DNA of 64,000 nt. Source: Blastococcus sp. TF02A-26 (GTDB lineage: Bacteria; Actinomycetota; Actinomycetes; Mycobacteriales; Geodermatophilaceae). The notes under the pieces were generated by a model. That model was given only the letters and a program-made list of their open reading frames with translations. It did not search any database and was not told the DNA's origin. Numbering within the stretch: position 1 is the stretch's first letter; each line of letters starts with the position of its first letter. The translations under genes were made by a program, and so were the position numbers. Shown here piece after piece: positions 49,875-60,028 of this stretch. The stretch is from NCBI RefSeq assembly GCF_003319125.1, contig NZ_QOHG01000021.1:1-64000 (forward strand), given 5' to 3'.

Positions 49875-52800
49875 TCAGGCGGAGATGCGGTCGATCGCCT
49901 TGTAGATGCGCTGCTCGGAGACCGCGCGGGGCGTACCGAGCTGCTGGGCGAACAGCGCCACCCGCAGCTCCTCGAGCATCCAGCGGACGGCGGTGACCGG
50001 GTCGTCCGGGGCGCCGCTGGGCGGCACCTGCCTCCGCAGCTGGTCGTACTCCGCGGTCACCGCCTCGATCTGGTGCATGGCCAGCGCGTCGCGGGCGGCG
50101 TTGGCCGGCAGCTTCTCCAGCCGGTGCGCCATGCCCTTCAGGTAGCGGACGACGTCGGGCAGCCGACGCCGGCCGGTCGCGGCCACGAAGCCCTTGTGCA
50201 GCAGCCCGGCCATCTGCCGGCGCAGGTCGGCGATGGCCGCCTCGGGCACTCGCCGGCCGGCGGCCCCGCCCAGCGCGACCGCGACCTCGCGGGCCTGGGT
50301 GAGCACGCCCTCGACCCGGGTGACGACGTCCTTCGTCAGGGACGGCAGCTGTGCGCGAGCGGACTCCACCAGCGCGGTGAAGGCGGCCTCCTCGCGCGGC
50401 GGCCCGCCGGCGGCGGCGATCAGCTCGTCGGCGGCGGCGTCGACGCAGTCGGCGACGAGGTCGGGGATCTCGCCGTCGGGGTTGAACTGCAGCGCGAGCC
50501 TGGAGCGCGGCCCGAGCCCCTTCACCACCTGCCGGACCGGTGAGCCCGCGGCCAGCACCAGCAGCCGGCGCACGCCGCGCCAGTGCAGGCGGACCGCCTC
50601 GGCCTCGGTGGCCACCACGCGCACGCCGGCGGTCTCGCCCTCGTCGACCACCGCCGGGAAGGCGGTCACCACGTGGCCGCCGCGCTGCACCTCGACGGTG
50701 CGGGGCAGGTCCCCGATCGTCCAGGCGGTCAGCCCCGTGCGCTCCAGGTCGACGGCGGCCCGGGCCAGGCTCGCCCGGGCCTGGGGCGCCACCTCGGCAC
50801 GCAGCGCGGACAGGTCCTTCCCCCGGGCCAGGGTCCGCTGCCGGTCGTCGACCACGCGGAAGGTGGCCCGAAGGTGGTCGGGGACCTGGTCCGGCGCCCA
50901 GGCGTCCGGCGGGATCACGACGGCCGCCGAGCGGCGCAGTTCCCGCTCCAGCGCGGGCAGCAACGGCTCGGTCGGCTCGATCCGCGGCAGCACCTCGCGC
51001 ACGCGGTCGGGGATGGGCACCAGCGCCCGGCGCAGCTGCTTGGGCAGGGTGCGCAGCAGCGCCGTCACCAGCTCCTCGCGCTGGCCCTGCACGGTGAACG
51101 CCAGCGAGCTGCCGGCGGTGCGCTCGGCGACGGTGTCGAGCACCGCCAGCGGGACGTCGACGGTGACGCCGTCCTCCGGCGCACCGGGGGCGAAGGCGTA
51201 CGACAGCGGCAGGGTCAGCCCCTGCGTCAGCGGTACGGCGTCGGGGAAGTCCTCCTCGCGCACCTGCCCGGCGGCCGCGGCGTTCGTCAGCTGCTCCACG
51301 GTGAGCGACATGAGGTCCGGCGTGCGCCGCCGGGCCTCCTTCCACCACCGGTCGAAGTGCCGGGTGGAGACGACGTCGGCCGGGACGCGCGCGTCGTAGA
51401 GCTCGAACAGCGTCTCGTCGTCGACGCGGATGTCGCGGCGGCGGGCCCGCTCCTCGAGCTCCGCGACCCGCTCCAGCGCCCGCTGGTTCTCCGCCCAGAA
51501 GCGGTGGTGCGTCGTCCACTCGCCCTGCACCAGGGCGTGCCGGATGAACAGCTCGCGGGAGACGACGGGGTCGATCGAGCCGTACTGGACGCGCCGGCCC
51601 ACCACGAGCGGGAGGCCGTAGAGGGTGACCCGCTCGGTGGCGACGACGGAGCCGCGCCTGGCGTCCCAGCGCGGCTCGGAGTACTCCCGCTTGACCAGGT
51701 GGTCGGCGAGCCGCTCGACCGTCTCCGGGTCGATCCGGGCCACCATGCGGGCGAACAGCCGGCTGGTCTCCACCAGCTCCGCGGCGACCACCCAGCGCGG
51801 CGGCCTCTTCGCCAGCGGGGTCCCGGGGGCGATCACGAAGCGGGCGTTGCGGGGACCGAGGTACTCGCGGCCGCCGCGGCGCCGGTCGCCGTCGGACCTG
51901 CGGGTGTCCTCGACCTGGAGGCCGATCTGCGAGAGCAGCCCGGCCAGGAGGGCGGCGGTGATGCCGCGCTCGTCGGGCTCGGTCGCCGGCTCGGCCGGCG
52001 TCATGCCCAGCCGGCGGGCGGTGCTGCGCAGCTGTCCGTAGAGGTCCTGCCACTCGCGGATGCGCAGGTAGTGCAGGAACTCGCGCTTCACGGTGCGGCG
52101 GAAGGCACTGCCGGACAGCGCGTCCTGCTGCTCCTCCAGGTACCGCCACAGGTTGAGCAGCGCGAGGAAGTCGGAGTTCTCGTCGGCGAAGCGGGCGTGC
52201 GCCTGGTCGGCGGCCTGCTGGTGCTCGGCCGGCCGTTCCCGCGGGTCCTGGATGGTCAGGCCGGCGGCGATCACCAGCACCTCGTCGAGCACGCCGCGCC
52301 GGTCGGCCTCGACGACCATCCGGGCGATCCGCGGGTCCAGCGGCAGCGCGGCCAGGGCGCGGCCGGTGGGGGTGAGCTTCCCGTGCTCGTCGAGCGCGCC
52401 GAGCTCCTCCAGCAGCGCCAGGCCGTCGGCCACCGCGCGGCGGTCCGGCGGGTCGATGAAGGGGAACTCCGCGACGTCGCCCAGGTCGAGGGCCGCCATC
52501 TGGAGGAGCACCGAGGCCAGGCTGGTCCGGAGGATCTCCGGGTCGGTGTACTCGGGCCGCGCGTCGAAGTCGTCCTCGGTGTAGAGGCGGATCGCGATGC
52601 CGTCGGAGGTGCGGCCGCACCGGCCCGACCGCTGCCGCGCGGAGGCCTGGCTGATCGCCTCGATCGGCAGCCGCTGCACCTTGGTCCGCGCGCTGTACCG
52701 GGAGATGCGCGCCGTCCCGGGGTCGACGACGTAGCGGATGCCCGGGACGGTCAGCGACGTCTCGGCGACGTTGGTGGCGAGCACGACCCGGCGGCCGGTG

Positions 52801-53831
52801 TGCCGCTGGAAGACCTTGTGCTGGTCGGCGGCCGAGAGGCGCGAGTAGAGCGGCAGGATCTCCACGCCGGGGAAGCGGTCGGTCAGCGCGTCCGCGGTGT
52901 CGCGGATCTCCCGCTCGCCGGCGAGGAACACGAGGACGTCACCCGGCCCCTCGGCGACGAGTTCCTCGACGGCGTCGCCGATCGCGGTGACCTGGTCGCG
53001 GTCGGGGTCGGCGTCCGGATCGTCGGGGTCGACGACGGGCCGGTACCGGAGCTCCACCGGGTAGGTGCGGCCGCTCACCTCGACGACCGGCACCTCGGCA
53101 CCGTCGGCGGCGAAGTGCCGGGCGATCCGCTCGACGTCGATCGTCGCGGAGGTGATGACGACCTTGAGGTCGGGACGGCGGGGCAGGATCCGGGCCAGGT
53201 AGCCCAGCAGGAAGTCGATGTTGAGGCTGCGCTCGTGGGCCTCGTCGATGATCAGGGTGTCGTACTGGCGCAGCAGCCGGTCGTGCGCGATCTCGGCGAG
53301 CAGCACGCCGTCGGTCATGACCTTGACCAGCGTCGAGTCCGACACCTGGTCGGTGAAGCGGACCTTCCAGCCGACGACGTCGCCCAGCGGCCGCTCCAGC
53401 TCCTCGGCGATCCGCTCGGCGACGGTGCGGGCGGCGATCCTGCGCGGCTGGGTGTGCCCGATGCGCCCGCGCACCCCGCGGCCGAGCTCCAGGGCGATCT
53501 TGGGCAGCTGGGTCGTCTTGCCCGAGCCGGTCTCCCCGGCGACGACGACCACCTGATGGTCGCGCAGGGCCTCGGCGATGTCGTCGCGGCGGGCCGAGAC
53601 GGGCAGCTCGGCCGGGTAGGTGGCCGGCGGGACGGCGGCGCGGCGGCGGGCGATCCGCTCCTCGGCGGTGGCGACGTCGGCGGCGATCCGCTCCCGCTGC
53701 CGGGCGCGGGCCTCGAGGTCGCGGGTACGCCGGGTGCCGTCGAGCCGGCGACCCAGCCGGTGCTCGTCCTCGATCGTCAGGGTGGCCAGCCGCGACCGGA
53801 GGTCGCCGGCGGCCGACGCGTCGACGGCCAT
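49875..53831 (-). CDS. hrpA: ATP-dependent RNA helicase HrpA
   Basis: The 1318-residue DEAH-box helicase has GETGSGKTT near residue 99, HTQPRRIAARTVAERIAEEL, DEAHERSLNIDFLLGYL, the SAT motif ITSATIDVERIA, QRSGRCGRTSDG in motif VI and the long C-terminal DUF3418 region. HrpA unwinds RNA and rescues or processes mRNA on ribosomes. ATG at 53831 has AGGAG 7 nt upstream. The size matches E. coli HrpA. Confidence 0.96.
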   Translation of the reverse strand: MAVDASAAGDLRSRLATLTIEDEHRLGRRLDGTRRTRDLEARARQRERIAADVATAEERIARRRAAVPPATYPAELPVSARRDDIAEALRDHQVVVVAGETGSGKTTQLPKIALELGRGVRGRIGHTQPRRIAARTVAERIAEELERPLGDVVGWKVRFTDQVSDSTLVKVMTDGVLLAEIAHDRLLRQYDTLIIDEAHERSLNIDFLLGYLARILPRRPDLKVVITSATIDVERIARHFAADGAEVPVVEVSGRTYPVELRYRPVVDPDDPDADPDRDQVTAIGDAVEELVAEGPGDVLVFLAGEREIRDTADALTDRFPGVEILPLYSRLSAADQHKVFQRHTGRRVVLATNVAETSLTVPGIRYVVDPGTARISRYSARTKVQRLPIEAISQASARQRSGRCGRTSDGIAIRLYTEDDFDARPEYTDPEILRTSLASVLLQMAALDLGDVAEFPFIDPPDRRAVADGLALLEELGALDEHGKLTPTGRALAALPLDPRIARMVVEADRRGVLDEVLVIAAGLTIQDPRERPAEHQQAADQAHARFADENSDFLALLNLWRYLEEQQDALSGSAFRRTVKREFLHYLRIREWQDLYGQLRSTARRLGMTPAEPATEPDERGITAALLAGLLSQIGLQVEDTRRSDGDRRRGGREYLGPRNARFVIAPGTPLAKRPPRWVVAAELVETSRLFARMVARIDPETVERLADHLVKREYSEPRWDARRGSVVATERVTLYGLPLVVGRRVQYGSIDPVVSRELFIRHALVQGEWTTHHRFWAENQRALERVAELEERARRRDIRVDDETLFELYDARVPADVVSTRHFDRWWKEARRRTPDLMSLTVEQLTNAAAAGQVREEDFPDAVPLTQGLTLPLSYAFAPGAPEDGVTVDVPLAVLDTVAERTAGSSLAFTVQGQREELVTALLRTLPKQLRRALVPIPDRVREVLPRIEPTEPLLPALERELRRSAAVVIPPDAWAPDQVPDHLRATFRVVDDRQRTLARGKDLSALRAEVAPQARASLARAAVDLERTGLTAWTIGDLPRTVEVQRGGHVVTAFPAVVDEGETAGVRVVATEAEAVRLHWRGVRRLLVLAAGSPVRQVVKGLGPRSRLALQFNPDGEIPDLVADCVDAAADELIAAAGGPPREEAAFTALVESARAQLPSLTKDVVTRVEGVLTQAREVAVALGGAAGRRVPEAAIADLRRQMAGLLHKGFVAATGRRRLPDVVRYLKGMAHRLEKLPANAARDALAMHQIEAVTAEYDQLRRQVPPSGAPDDPVTAVRWMLEELRVALFAQQLGTPRAVSEQRIYKAIDRISA

Positions 53832-54018
53832 GGCGGAACTCCTCTCGTGGGGCTGGTGGCGGGGCCCGGCCCGGACGGTGGGGCGCGCGTGGCGACGGGT
53901 TCGACGGGTACCAGCCGTCCCAGGATCCCACTCCCCGTGGCGCGGTCCGGTCGAGGCAACGGCCGGCGTGCCCCACATCACCCGCGCGTGCACCCCGCAA
54001 CTGGATGCATGTACTCAG

Positions 54019-54028
54019 CAACCGGTTG
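54019..54028. promoter_or_regulatory. MarR-type operator candidate
   Basis: CAACCGGTTG is a perfect 10-bp palindrome in the promoter region of marR, with flanking TGCA...TGCA extending symmetry partly. A TATGGT hexamer (54029-54034) lies right beside it. Confidence 0.5.
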
Positions 54029-54084
54029 TATGGTGCACCTGTTCCCGGCGCTGTGCCGCCGTCGTCCTCCCCTCCGGAGACCCT

Positions 54085-54597
54085 GTGAGCCCTCCCGCCC
54101 CGGCGACGCCTGCCGTCCGCCCGGCCCAGCTGCACGTCCTGGGCGAGCAGCTGCCGCGGATGATGCGGGTGATCCACGCGATCAAGGCCGCCACGGCCGG
54201 CGACAGCCGCGACCGCGCGGCGCACGTGCTGCTCTTCCCGCTCGACCGGCTCGGCCCGCTGCGCCAGGGCGCGCTGGCCGACCTGGTGCACGCCGACCCG
54301 TCGACCGTCAGCCGGCACGTCGCCGCGCTGGTGGACGGCGGCCTCGTCCGCCGGGTCGCCGACGAGACCGACGGCCGCGCCAGCCGGCTGGTCGTGACCG
54401 AGGCCGGGCAGGCGACGCTCGCCCAGCTGCGGGCCGAGCGGGAGGCGCACCTGGCCCGGATCACCGCCGACTGGGACGACGCCGACCTGACCGCCTTCAC
54501 CCAGCTCTTCGGCCGGTTCGTCGACGGCATGGCCGCCCTGCTGCCCGACGACGCCGACGCCGCTCCCGTCGCCCCCACCCCGAGAGAGACCCCATGA
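54085..54597 (+). CDS. MarR-family regulator
   Basis: The 170-residue winged-helix protein has ALADLVHADPSTVSRHVAAL as recognition region and DETDGRASRLVVTEAGQATL as wing. GTG at 54085 has GGAG 6-7 nt upstream. The stop overlaps the pump ATG (ATGA), so it controls the pump as its repressor. Confidence 0.92.
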   Translation: MSPPAPATPAVRPAQLHVLGEQLPRMMRVIHAIKAATAGDSRDRAAHVLLFPLDRLGPLRQGALADLVHADPSTVSRHVAALVDGGLVRRVADETDGRASRLVVTEAGQATLAQLRAEREAHLARITADWDDADLTAFTQLFGRFVDGMAALLPDDADAAPVAPTPRETP

Positions 54598-56351
54598 GCC
54601 AGACCACCCGCGACGCCGTGGCCCCCCGGGGCGCCACCCGCGCCGGCAACGACGACGGCAGCTTCACCCACCGGCAGATCGTCACGATCATCGTCGGGCT
54701 GATGGTGGCGATGTTCCTGGCCGCCCTGGACCAGACCGTCGTGTCCACCGCCATCCGCACGATCGCCGACGACCTGCAGGGCTACGACCTCCAGGCGTGG
54801 GCGACCACGGCGTTCCTCATCACCTCGACGATCAGCACCCCGCTGTACGGGAAGCTGTCCGACATCTACGGCCGGCGGCCGTTCTACATGTTCGCCATCG
54901 CCGTCTTCGTCGTCGGCTCGCTGGCCTGCGCGTTCGCCCAGTCGATGTACCAGCTCGCGGCGTTCCGGGCGATCCAGGGCATCGGTGCCGGTGGTCTGAT
55001 GTCGCTGGCGCTGGCGATCATCGGGGACGTCGTCCCGCCGCGGGAGCGCTCGCGGTACCAGGGCTACTTTATGGCCGTCTTCGGCACCTCCAGCGTGCTG
55101 GGCCCGGTCATCGGCGGCTTCCTCGCCGGCCAGGAGTCGCTGCTGGGCCTCACCGGCTGGCGCTGGATCTTCCTGATCAACGTCCCGCTGGGCGTCCTCG
55201 CCCTCGTCGTCGTCAGCCGGGTGCTGCACCTGCCGCACACCCGCCGCGAGCACCGCATCGACTGGCCCGGCGCCGTCGCGCTGGTGGTCTTCCTCGTGCC
55301 GCTGCTGATCGTGGCCGAGCAGGGCCGCATATGGGGCTGGGGCTCCGGGGCGGCGCTGACCTGCTACGCCATCGGCGCCGTCGGCTTCGTGCTGTTCGTC
55401 CTCGCCGAGCGCGCGTACCGCGACGAGGCGCTGCTGCCGCTGCGCCTGTTCCGCAACCGCACGTTCGCCGTCGCGGGCGTCGGCAGCGTGGTCATGGGCG
55501 CCGGCATGTTCGGCGGCATCCTGCTGCTGCCGCAGTACCTGCAGATCGTGCACGGCTCCAGCGCGACCGTCGCCGGCCTGCAGATGATCCCGATGGTCGC
55601 CGGCATCATGACCGGCGCGGTGAGCTCCGGCATCGCCATCAGCCGGACCGGCAGGTACAAGGTCTTCCCGCTGGTCGGCATCGTGTTCATGGTCGTGGCG
55701 CTGGTCTCGATGTCCTTCGTCGTCGAGGCCGACACCGCGTACTGGGTGCTGGTGCCCTTCATGGTCCTGCTGGGCCTCGGGCTCGGGTTCAACTTCCAGC
55801 CGGTCATCCTCGCGGTGCAGAACTCGGTCTCCCCGCGGGAGATGGGCGTGGCGACCTCCTCGGTCACCTTCTTCCGGCAGATGGGCGGCACGCTGGGGGT
55901 CGCGGTGTTCCTGTCGCTGCTGTTCACCCGGCTGCCGGTCGACATCGGCAACGCCTTCCGGTCGGCCGGCCTCGGCGCGCCGCCGTTCGACACCGACGCC
56001 GTGCTCAGCGACACCTCGTCGGTCGGCTCCGCTCCCCCGCAGGCCGTGCAGGCCTTCCGCGTCGGCTTCTCGGACTCGATCGACCTGGTGTTCCTCATCG
56101 CCGCCTGCGTCGTGGCGGTCGGGTTCTTCGTGCTGCTGTTCCTGCCCCAGCTGGAGCTGAGCAACAAGTCCGGCATCCAGGCCCAGCAGGAGGCCGAGCG
56201 GTCCACCGCCACCGGGGACCCGACGACGGCCGACGACGCCACCCGCGCCGCCGGTGCGGCCGCCCCGACGTCGGTCAGCCCGGTCCAGGGCCCCGCAGCC
56301 GGCGACGGCACCACCGGTGACGGCGTGCACGAGCACGGCCCCCGCCGCTAG
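54594..56351 (+). CDS. DHA2-family (EmrB-like) multidrug MFS transporter
   Basis: The 585-residue protein has 14 membrane helices and the DHA2 motifs LAALDQTVVSTAIRTIADDL, GKLSDIYGRRPFYM and GPVIGGFLAG. It exports drugs or toxins with proton exchange. A hydrophilic tail of about 65 residues follows. Coupled to marR upstream by ATGA. One rare ATA codon occurs at about 55328. Confidence 0.94.
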   Translation: MSQTTRDAVAPRGATRAGNDDGSFTHRQIVTIIVGLMVAMFLAALDQTVVSTAIRTIADDLQGYDLQAWATTAFLITSTISTPLYGKLSDIYGRRPFYMFAIAVFVVGSLACAFAQSMYQLAAFRAIQGIGAGGLMSLALAIIGDVVPPRERSRYQGYFMAVFGTSSVLGPVIGGFLAGQESLLGLTGWRWIFLINVPLGVLALVVVSRVLHLPHTRREHRIDWPGAVALVVFLVPLLIVAEQGRIWGWGSGAALTCYAIGAVGFVLFVLAERAYRDEALLPLRLFRNRTFAVAGVGSVVMGAGMFGGILLLPQYLQIVHGSSATVAGLQMIPMVAGIMTGAVSSGIAISRTGRYKVFPLVGIVFMVVALVSMSFVVEADTAYWVLVPFMVLLGLGLGFNFQPVILAVQNSVSPREMGVATSSVTFFRQMGGTLGVAVFLSLLFTRLPVDIGNAFRSAGLGAPPFDTDAVLSDTSSVGSAPPQAVQAFRVGFSDSIDLVFLIAACVVAVGFFVLLFLPQLELSNKSGIQAQQEAERSTATGDPTTADDATRAAGAAAPTSVSPVQGPAAGDGTTGDGVHEHGPRR

Positions 56352-56358
56352 ACCTCGA

Positions 56359-56415
56359 CGAGATCTGCACAGTCGTCGCCATCAGCTGCTGATGGTGACG
56401 GCTGTGCAGATCTCG
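56359..56415. terminator. Long bidirectional hairpin
   Basis: CGAGATCTGCACAG (56359-56372) pairs with 56402-56415; the inner part adds CCATCAGC and GCTGATGG, giving about 26 pairs with one mismatch region. It lies between two convergent genes. Confidence 0.9.
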
Positions 56416-56422
56416 CGCCGGC

Positions 56423-57592
56423 TCAGGGGGTGAAGACGGCGCGCACGCAGCCGTCCTGCTTCTCCTTGAACAGCTCGTAGCCGCGGGGGGCCTCGCTCAA
56501 CGGCATCACGTGCGTGGCGAGGTGCTCGGTCACCAGCTCGTCGCGCTCCATGAGCTCGAGCAGGCGGGGGATGTACCGCGGCCCGTGCACCTGCGCCCCG
56601 CGCAGGGTCAGCCCCTTGTTCATGATCGCGCCGAGCGGGAACTTGTCCACCATCGAGGCGAAGACGCCGAGGGTGAAGACGCTGCCGCCCTTGCGGCAGG
56701 CCATGACCGCCTCGCGGACGGCGGTCGGCCGGTCGGTCTGCAGACGGAGCTGCTGCTTCACCTGGTCGTAGACGCCGTGGGCGCCGGGGGCGTGCGCCTC
56801 CATCCCCACGGCCTCGATGCAGACGTCGGGACCGCGGCCACCGGTCCGCTCGCGCAGCTCGGCCGCCACGTCGGTCGTCGTGTAGTCGATGGTCTCCGCG
56901 CCGGCGTGCGTGCGGGCCTGCTCCAGGCGCTCGGGCAGCCGGTCGACCACGAACACCTGCGCGGCACCGACGATCGCCGAGATGCGCGCGGCCAGCTGCC
57001 CGACCCCGCCGGCGCCCCAGACCGCGACGGTGTCCCCGGGCCGGACGCCGCCGAGGTCCACGCCGGTGAAGGCGGTCGACGCGGCGTCGGAGGCGAACAG
57101 CGCCCGGTCGTCGGAGACGCCGTCCGGGACGACGAAGCTGCCCACGTCGGCGTAGGGCACCCGCACGTACTCCGCGTGGCTGCCGGCGTACCCGCCGACG
57201 GCGTGCGAGTAGCCGATGCAGCCGCCGATGCTCTGCCCCCACAGCCCCTCGGTGATGCCGGGGTTGGGGTTGCTGTTGTCGCACAGCGAGTACATCTCCT
57301 GGCGGCAGTACCAGCAGTTGCCGCAGGAGACGAAGGACGCGACGACCACCCGGTCGCCCACCTTCCGCTCCCGCACCGCCTTGCCGACCTCGACGACCTC
57401 GCCCATGAACTCGTGCCCGATCACGTCGCCGGCCCGCATGAACGGGATGTAGCCCGACAGCAGGTGCAGGTCCGAGCCGCAGGTCGTCGTCCGCCGGACC
57501 TTCAGGATCACGTCGTGGTCGTTGAGGATCTGCGGCTCCGGCACGTCCTCGACCGACAGCTGGTTGATCCCGGTCCAGGTCACGGCCTTCAC
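56423..57592 (-). CDS. Zinc-dependent alcohol/formaldehyde dehydrogenase
   Basis: The 389-residue MDR enzyme has catalytic zinc ligands in TTTCGSDLHLLSG and GHEFMGEVVEVG, structural zinc Cys in SCGNCWYCRQEMYSLC, and the NAD loop VAVWGAGGVGQLAARIS. It resembles glutathione-independent formaldehyde dehydrogenases. GTG overlaps the stop of the small gene upstream by 4 nt. Confidence 0.93.
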   Translation of the reverse strand: MKAVTWTGINQLSVEDVPEPQILNDHDVILKVRRTTTCGSDLHLLSGYIPFMRAGDVIGHEFMGEVVEVGKAVRERKVGDRVVVASFVSCGNCWYCRQEMYSLCDNSNPNPGITEGLWGQSIGGCIGYSHAVGGYAGSHAEYVRVPYADVGSFVVPDGVSDDRALFASDAASTAFTGVDLGGVRPGDTVAVWGAGGVGQLAARISAIVGAAQVFVVDRLPERLEQARTHAGAETIDYTTTDVAAELRERTGGRGPDVCIEAVGMEAHAPGAHGVYDQVKQQLRLQTDRPTAVREAVMACRKGGSVFTLGVFASMVDKFPLGAIMNKGLTLRGAQVHGPRYIPRLLELMERDELVTEHLATHVMPLSEAPRGYELFKEKQDGCVRAVFTP

Positions 57593-58047
57593 AGCACGCC
57601 CTCCTTCTTCGCGTTCGCCACCACGCCGTCCAGGAGGCGGCCCTGCGGCGTCTGCTTCCGCTCCCCGTGCGGGCGCGGGTCCATCCGCAGCACCTCCCCG
57701 GTCTCGAGCAGCTGCTTCGAGGCGCGCAGCGCCGCCCGCAGCCGGCCGAGCTCCTCGTCGGAGGGCGTGGCGCGGTAGCGCGCGGCGATCTCGGTGCCCT
57801 TGTCGCCGGGCGCCGGGGTCACCCGGACCTCGACCAGGCTGCCGAGCGCGACCAGCGGCGCGGGCAGGTCGTCGACGCGGACGTCGGCCGGCGAGCAGAG
57901 CACCGTGACCGCGCGCCAGCGCCGGGCGGCACGCTCCGGGTCGTCGGAGACCGACGCGGTGCCGACGCCGGGGAGCTTCAGGCCCTGGAGCCGGTTGAGC
58001 AGGGTCCCGCCGAGGTCGGCGGCGCGGTCGAGCAGGGGATTGGGCAC
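57589..58047 (-). CDS. Small protein coupled to the alcohol dehydrogenase, SRPBCC-like
   Basis: The 152-residue protein has a strand pattern that resembles a START/SRPBCC fold: WRAVTVLCSPADVRVDDLPA, then VEVRVTPAPGDKGTEIAARY, and a helical end (ALRASKQLLETGEVLRMD). The fold call is weak. GTG at 58047 has AAGGGGG 5 nt upstream. Overlap with the dehydrogenase suggests a shared task. Confidence 0.6.
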   Translation of the reverse strand: MPNPLLDRAADLGGTLLNRLQGLKLPGVGTASVSDDPERAARRWRAVTVLCSPADVRVDDLPAPLVALGSLVEVRVTPAPGDKGTEIAARYRATPSDEELGRLRAALRASKQLLETGEVLRMDPRPHGERKQTPQGRLLDGVVANAKKEGVL

Positions 58048-58156
58048 GGGGCCCCCTTTCCTGGTGGTCGTGCCCCACCTACCCCTGCCCGGAGGTCGGG
58101 GAACCGGGCATACCGTGGGCACAACGCCCGTCGTCGCGCGCCCCTGGAGGCCACCC

Positions 58157-59953
58157 GTGCCCGCGTCCTCGCTGATCCTCAACCGCCGGGACCTGGAGTT
58201 CCTGCTCCACGAGTGGCTCGAGGTCGAGAGCCTGGTGAAGCGGGAGCGCTACACCGAGCACTCCCGGGAGACGTTCGACGCGGTGCTCGAGCTCGCCGAG
58301 CAGATCGCCACCGAGCACTTCGCCCCGCACAACCGGAAGGCCGACGAGAACGAGCCGCGGTTCGTCGACGGCCGGGTCGAGATGATCCCCGAGGTCAAGC
58401 GGGCGCTCGAGGTCTTCGCCGACGCCGGCCTGCTGGCCAGCGAGTTCGACGAGCGCTTCGGCGGCATGCAGCTGCCGCACACCGTCGGCCAGGCCGTGTT
58501 CGCCTGGTTCAAGGCCGCGAACGTCGGCACCTCGGCCTATCCGTTCCTGACGATGGCCAATGCCCGGCTGCTCATCGCGCACGGCAGCGAGCAGCAGGTC
58601 GACACCTACGTGCGGCCGATGGTGGAGGGCCGCTGGTTCGGCACGATGGCGCTGTCGGAGCCGCAGGCCGGGTCGTCGCTGGCCGACATCACCACCCGCG
58701 CCGAGCGCCAGGACGACGGCACCTACCGGCTGACCGGCAACAAGATGTGGATCTCCGGCGGCGACCACGAGCTGACCGAGAACATCGTCCACCTGGTGCT
58801 GGCCAAGATCCCCGGCGGTCCGCCCGGGGTGAAGGGCATCTCGCTGTTCGTCGTCCCGAAGTCCCTGGTCGGCGAGGACGGGTCGCTCGGCGAGCGCAAC
58901 GACGTCGTCCTGGCCGGCCTGAACCACAAGATGGGCTACCGGGGGACGACGAACACGTTGCTGAACTTCGGCGAGGGCGTGCACACCCCGGGCGGGCGGG
59001 CCGGCGCGGTCGGCTACCTCGTCGGCGAGGAGCACCGCGGCCTCACCTACATGTTCCACATGATGAACGAGGCACGGATCGGCGTGGGGATGGGCGCGAC
59101 CGTGCTGGGCTACACCGGTTTCCTGCACGCGCTCGAGTACGCCCGCACCCGCACGCAGGGCCGGCCGCCGACGGCGAAGGACCCGTCCACCCCCGCGGTG
59201 CGGATCGTCGAGCACACCGACGTCCGCAGGATGCTGCTGGCCGCGAAGTCCTACGCCGAGGGCGGCATGGCGCTGGGCCTGTACTGCGCGCGGCTGGTCG
59301 ACGAGGAGCAGACGGCGGAGTCGGCCGAGGACCGCGCGCGGGCGCACCTGCTGCTGGAGATGCTCACGCCGATCGCGAAGGCGTGGCCGTCGCAGTACGG
59401 ACCGGTGACCGACGACCTGGCCATCCAGGTGCACGGCGGCTACGGCTACACCCGCGACTACCCGGTGGAGCAGTTCTACCGGGACAACCGGCTCAACCCG
59501 ATCCACGAGGGCACCAACGGCATCCAGGGCCTGGACCTGCTCGGCCGCAAGGTGCTCATGCAGGACGGCGCCGGCCTGCGGCTGCTCGGCGAGACGATCA
59601 CGGCGACGACCGCGCGCGCGGCCGGCACCGACTGGGCCGCCTTCGCCACGGACCTGGACGCCGCGGTCACCCGGCTGGGGGCCGTGACGGCGACGCTGTG
59701 GGGCGCCGGGGACCCGGCCGTCACCCTGGCCAACGCCACCGCCTACCTGGAGGCCGCCGGGCACGTCGTCGTCGCCTGGCTGTGGCTGGAGCAGGCGCTG
59801 GCGACCCGGGACCAGGCGGGGGACTTCTACGAGGGCAAGCGCGCCGCGGCCCGGTACTTCCACCGCCACGAGCTGCCGAAGGTGCACATGCACCTGGACC
59901 TGCTGGAGTCCCTCGACCGGACCGTCCTCGACACCGACGAGGCCTGGCTCTAG
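58157..59953 (+). CDS. Acyl-CoA dehydrogenase
   Basis: The 598-residue FAD enzyme has LSEPQAGSSLADI, MWISGGDHELTENIVHLVLA and the catalytic Glu in NPIHEGTNGIQGLDLLG, plus the C-terminal extension of large acyl-CoA dehydrogenases. It oxidises acyl-CoA at the alpha-beta bond. GTG at 58157 has GGAGG 6 nt upstream. The gene is divergent from the dehydrogenase pair. Confidence 0.94.
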   Translation: MPASSLILNRRDLEFLLHEWLEVESLVKRERYTEHSRETFDAVLELAEQIATEHFAPHNRKADENEPRFVDGRVEMIPEVKRALEVFADAGLLASEFDERFGGMQLPHTVGQAVFAWFKAANVGTSAYPFLTMANARLLIAHGSEQQVDTYVRPMVEGRWFGTMALSEPQAGSSLADITTRAERQDDGTYRLTGNKMWISGGDHELTENIVHLVLAKIPGGPPGVKGISLFVVPKSLVGEDGSLGERNDVVLAGLNHKMGYRGTTNTLLNFGEGVHTPGGRAGAVGYLVGEEHRGLTYMFHMMNEARIGVGMGATVLGYTGFLHALEYARTRTQGRPPTAKDPSTPAVRIVEHTDVRRMLLAAKSYAEGGMALGLYCARLVDEEQTAESAEDRARAHLLLEMLTPIAKAWPSQYGPVTDDLAIQVHGGYGYTRDYPVEQFYRDNRLNPIHEGTNGIQGLDLLGRKVLMQDGAGLRLLGETITATTARAAGTDWAAFATDLDAAVTRLGAVTATLWGAGDPAVTLANATAYLEAAGHVVVAWLWLEQALATRDQAGDFYEGKRAAARYFHRHELPKVHMHLDLLESLDRTVLDTDEAWL

Positions 59954-59980
59954 CGGCGGGGGGGCACCCCGACACACAGA

Positions 59981-60014
59981 TGCGCCCCGCGGCTCCGAGG
60001 AGCGGCGGGGCGCA
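59981..60014. terminator. Terminator after the acyl-CoA dehydrogenase
   Basis: TGCGCCCCGC (59981-59990) pairs with GCGGGGCGCA (60005-60014), and the inner GCTCC/GGAGC completes a 16-bp hairpin with a short GA loop. It also faces the small gene at 60029. Confidence 0.88.
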
Positions 60015-60028
60015 GGTGTCGTGGAGGG

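Noticed and set aside
50583-53800. A very long frame opposite hrpA that continues into the MFS gene
   Set aside because: The hrpA strand has full helicase motifs, and the opposite frame shows only repeated low-complexity composition until the real MFS gene at 54594.
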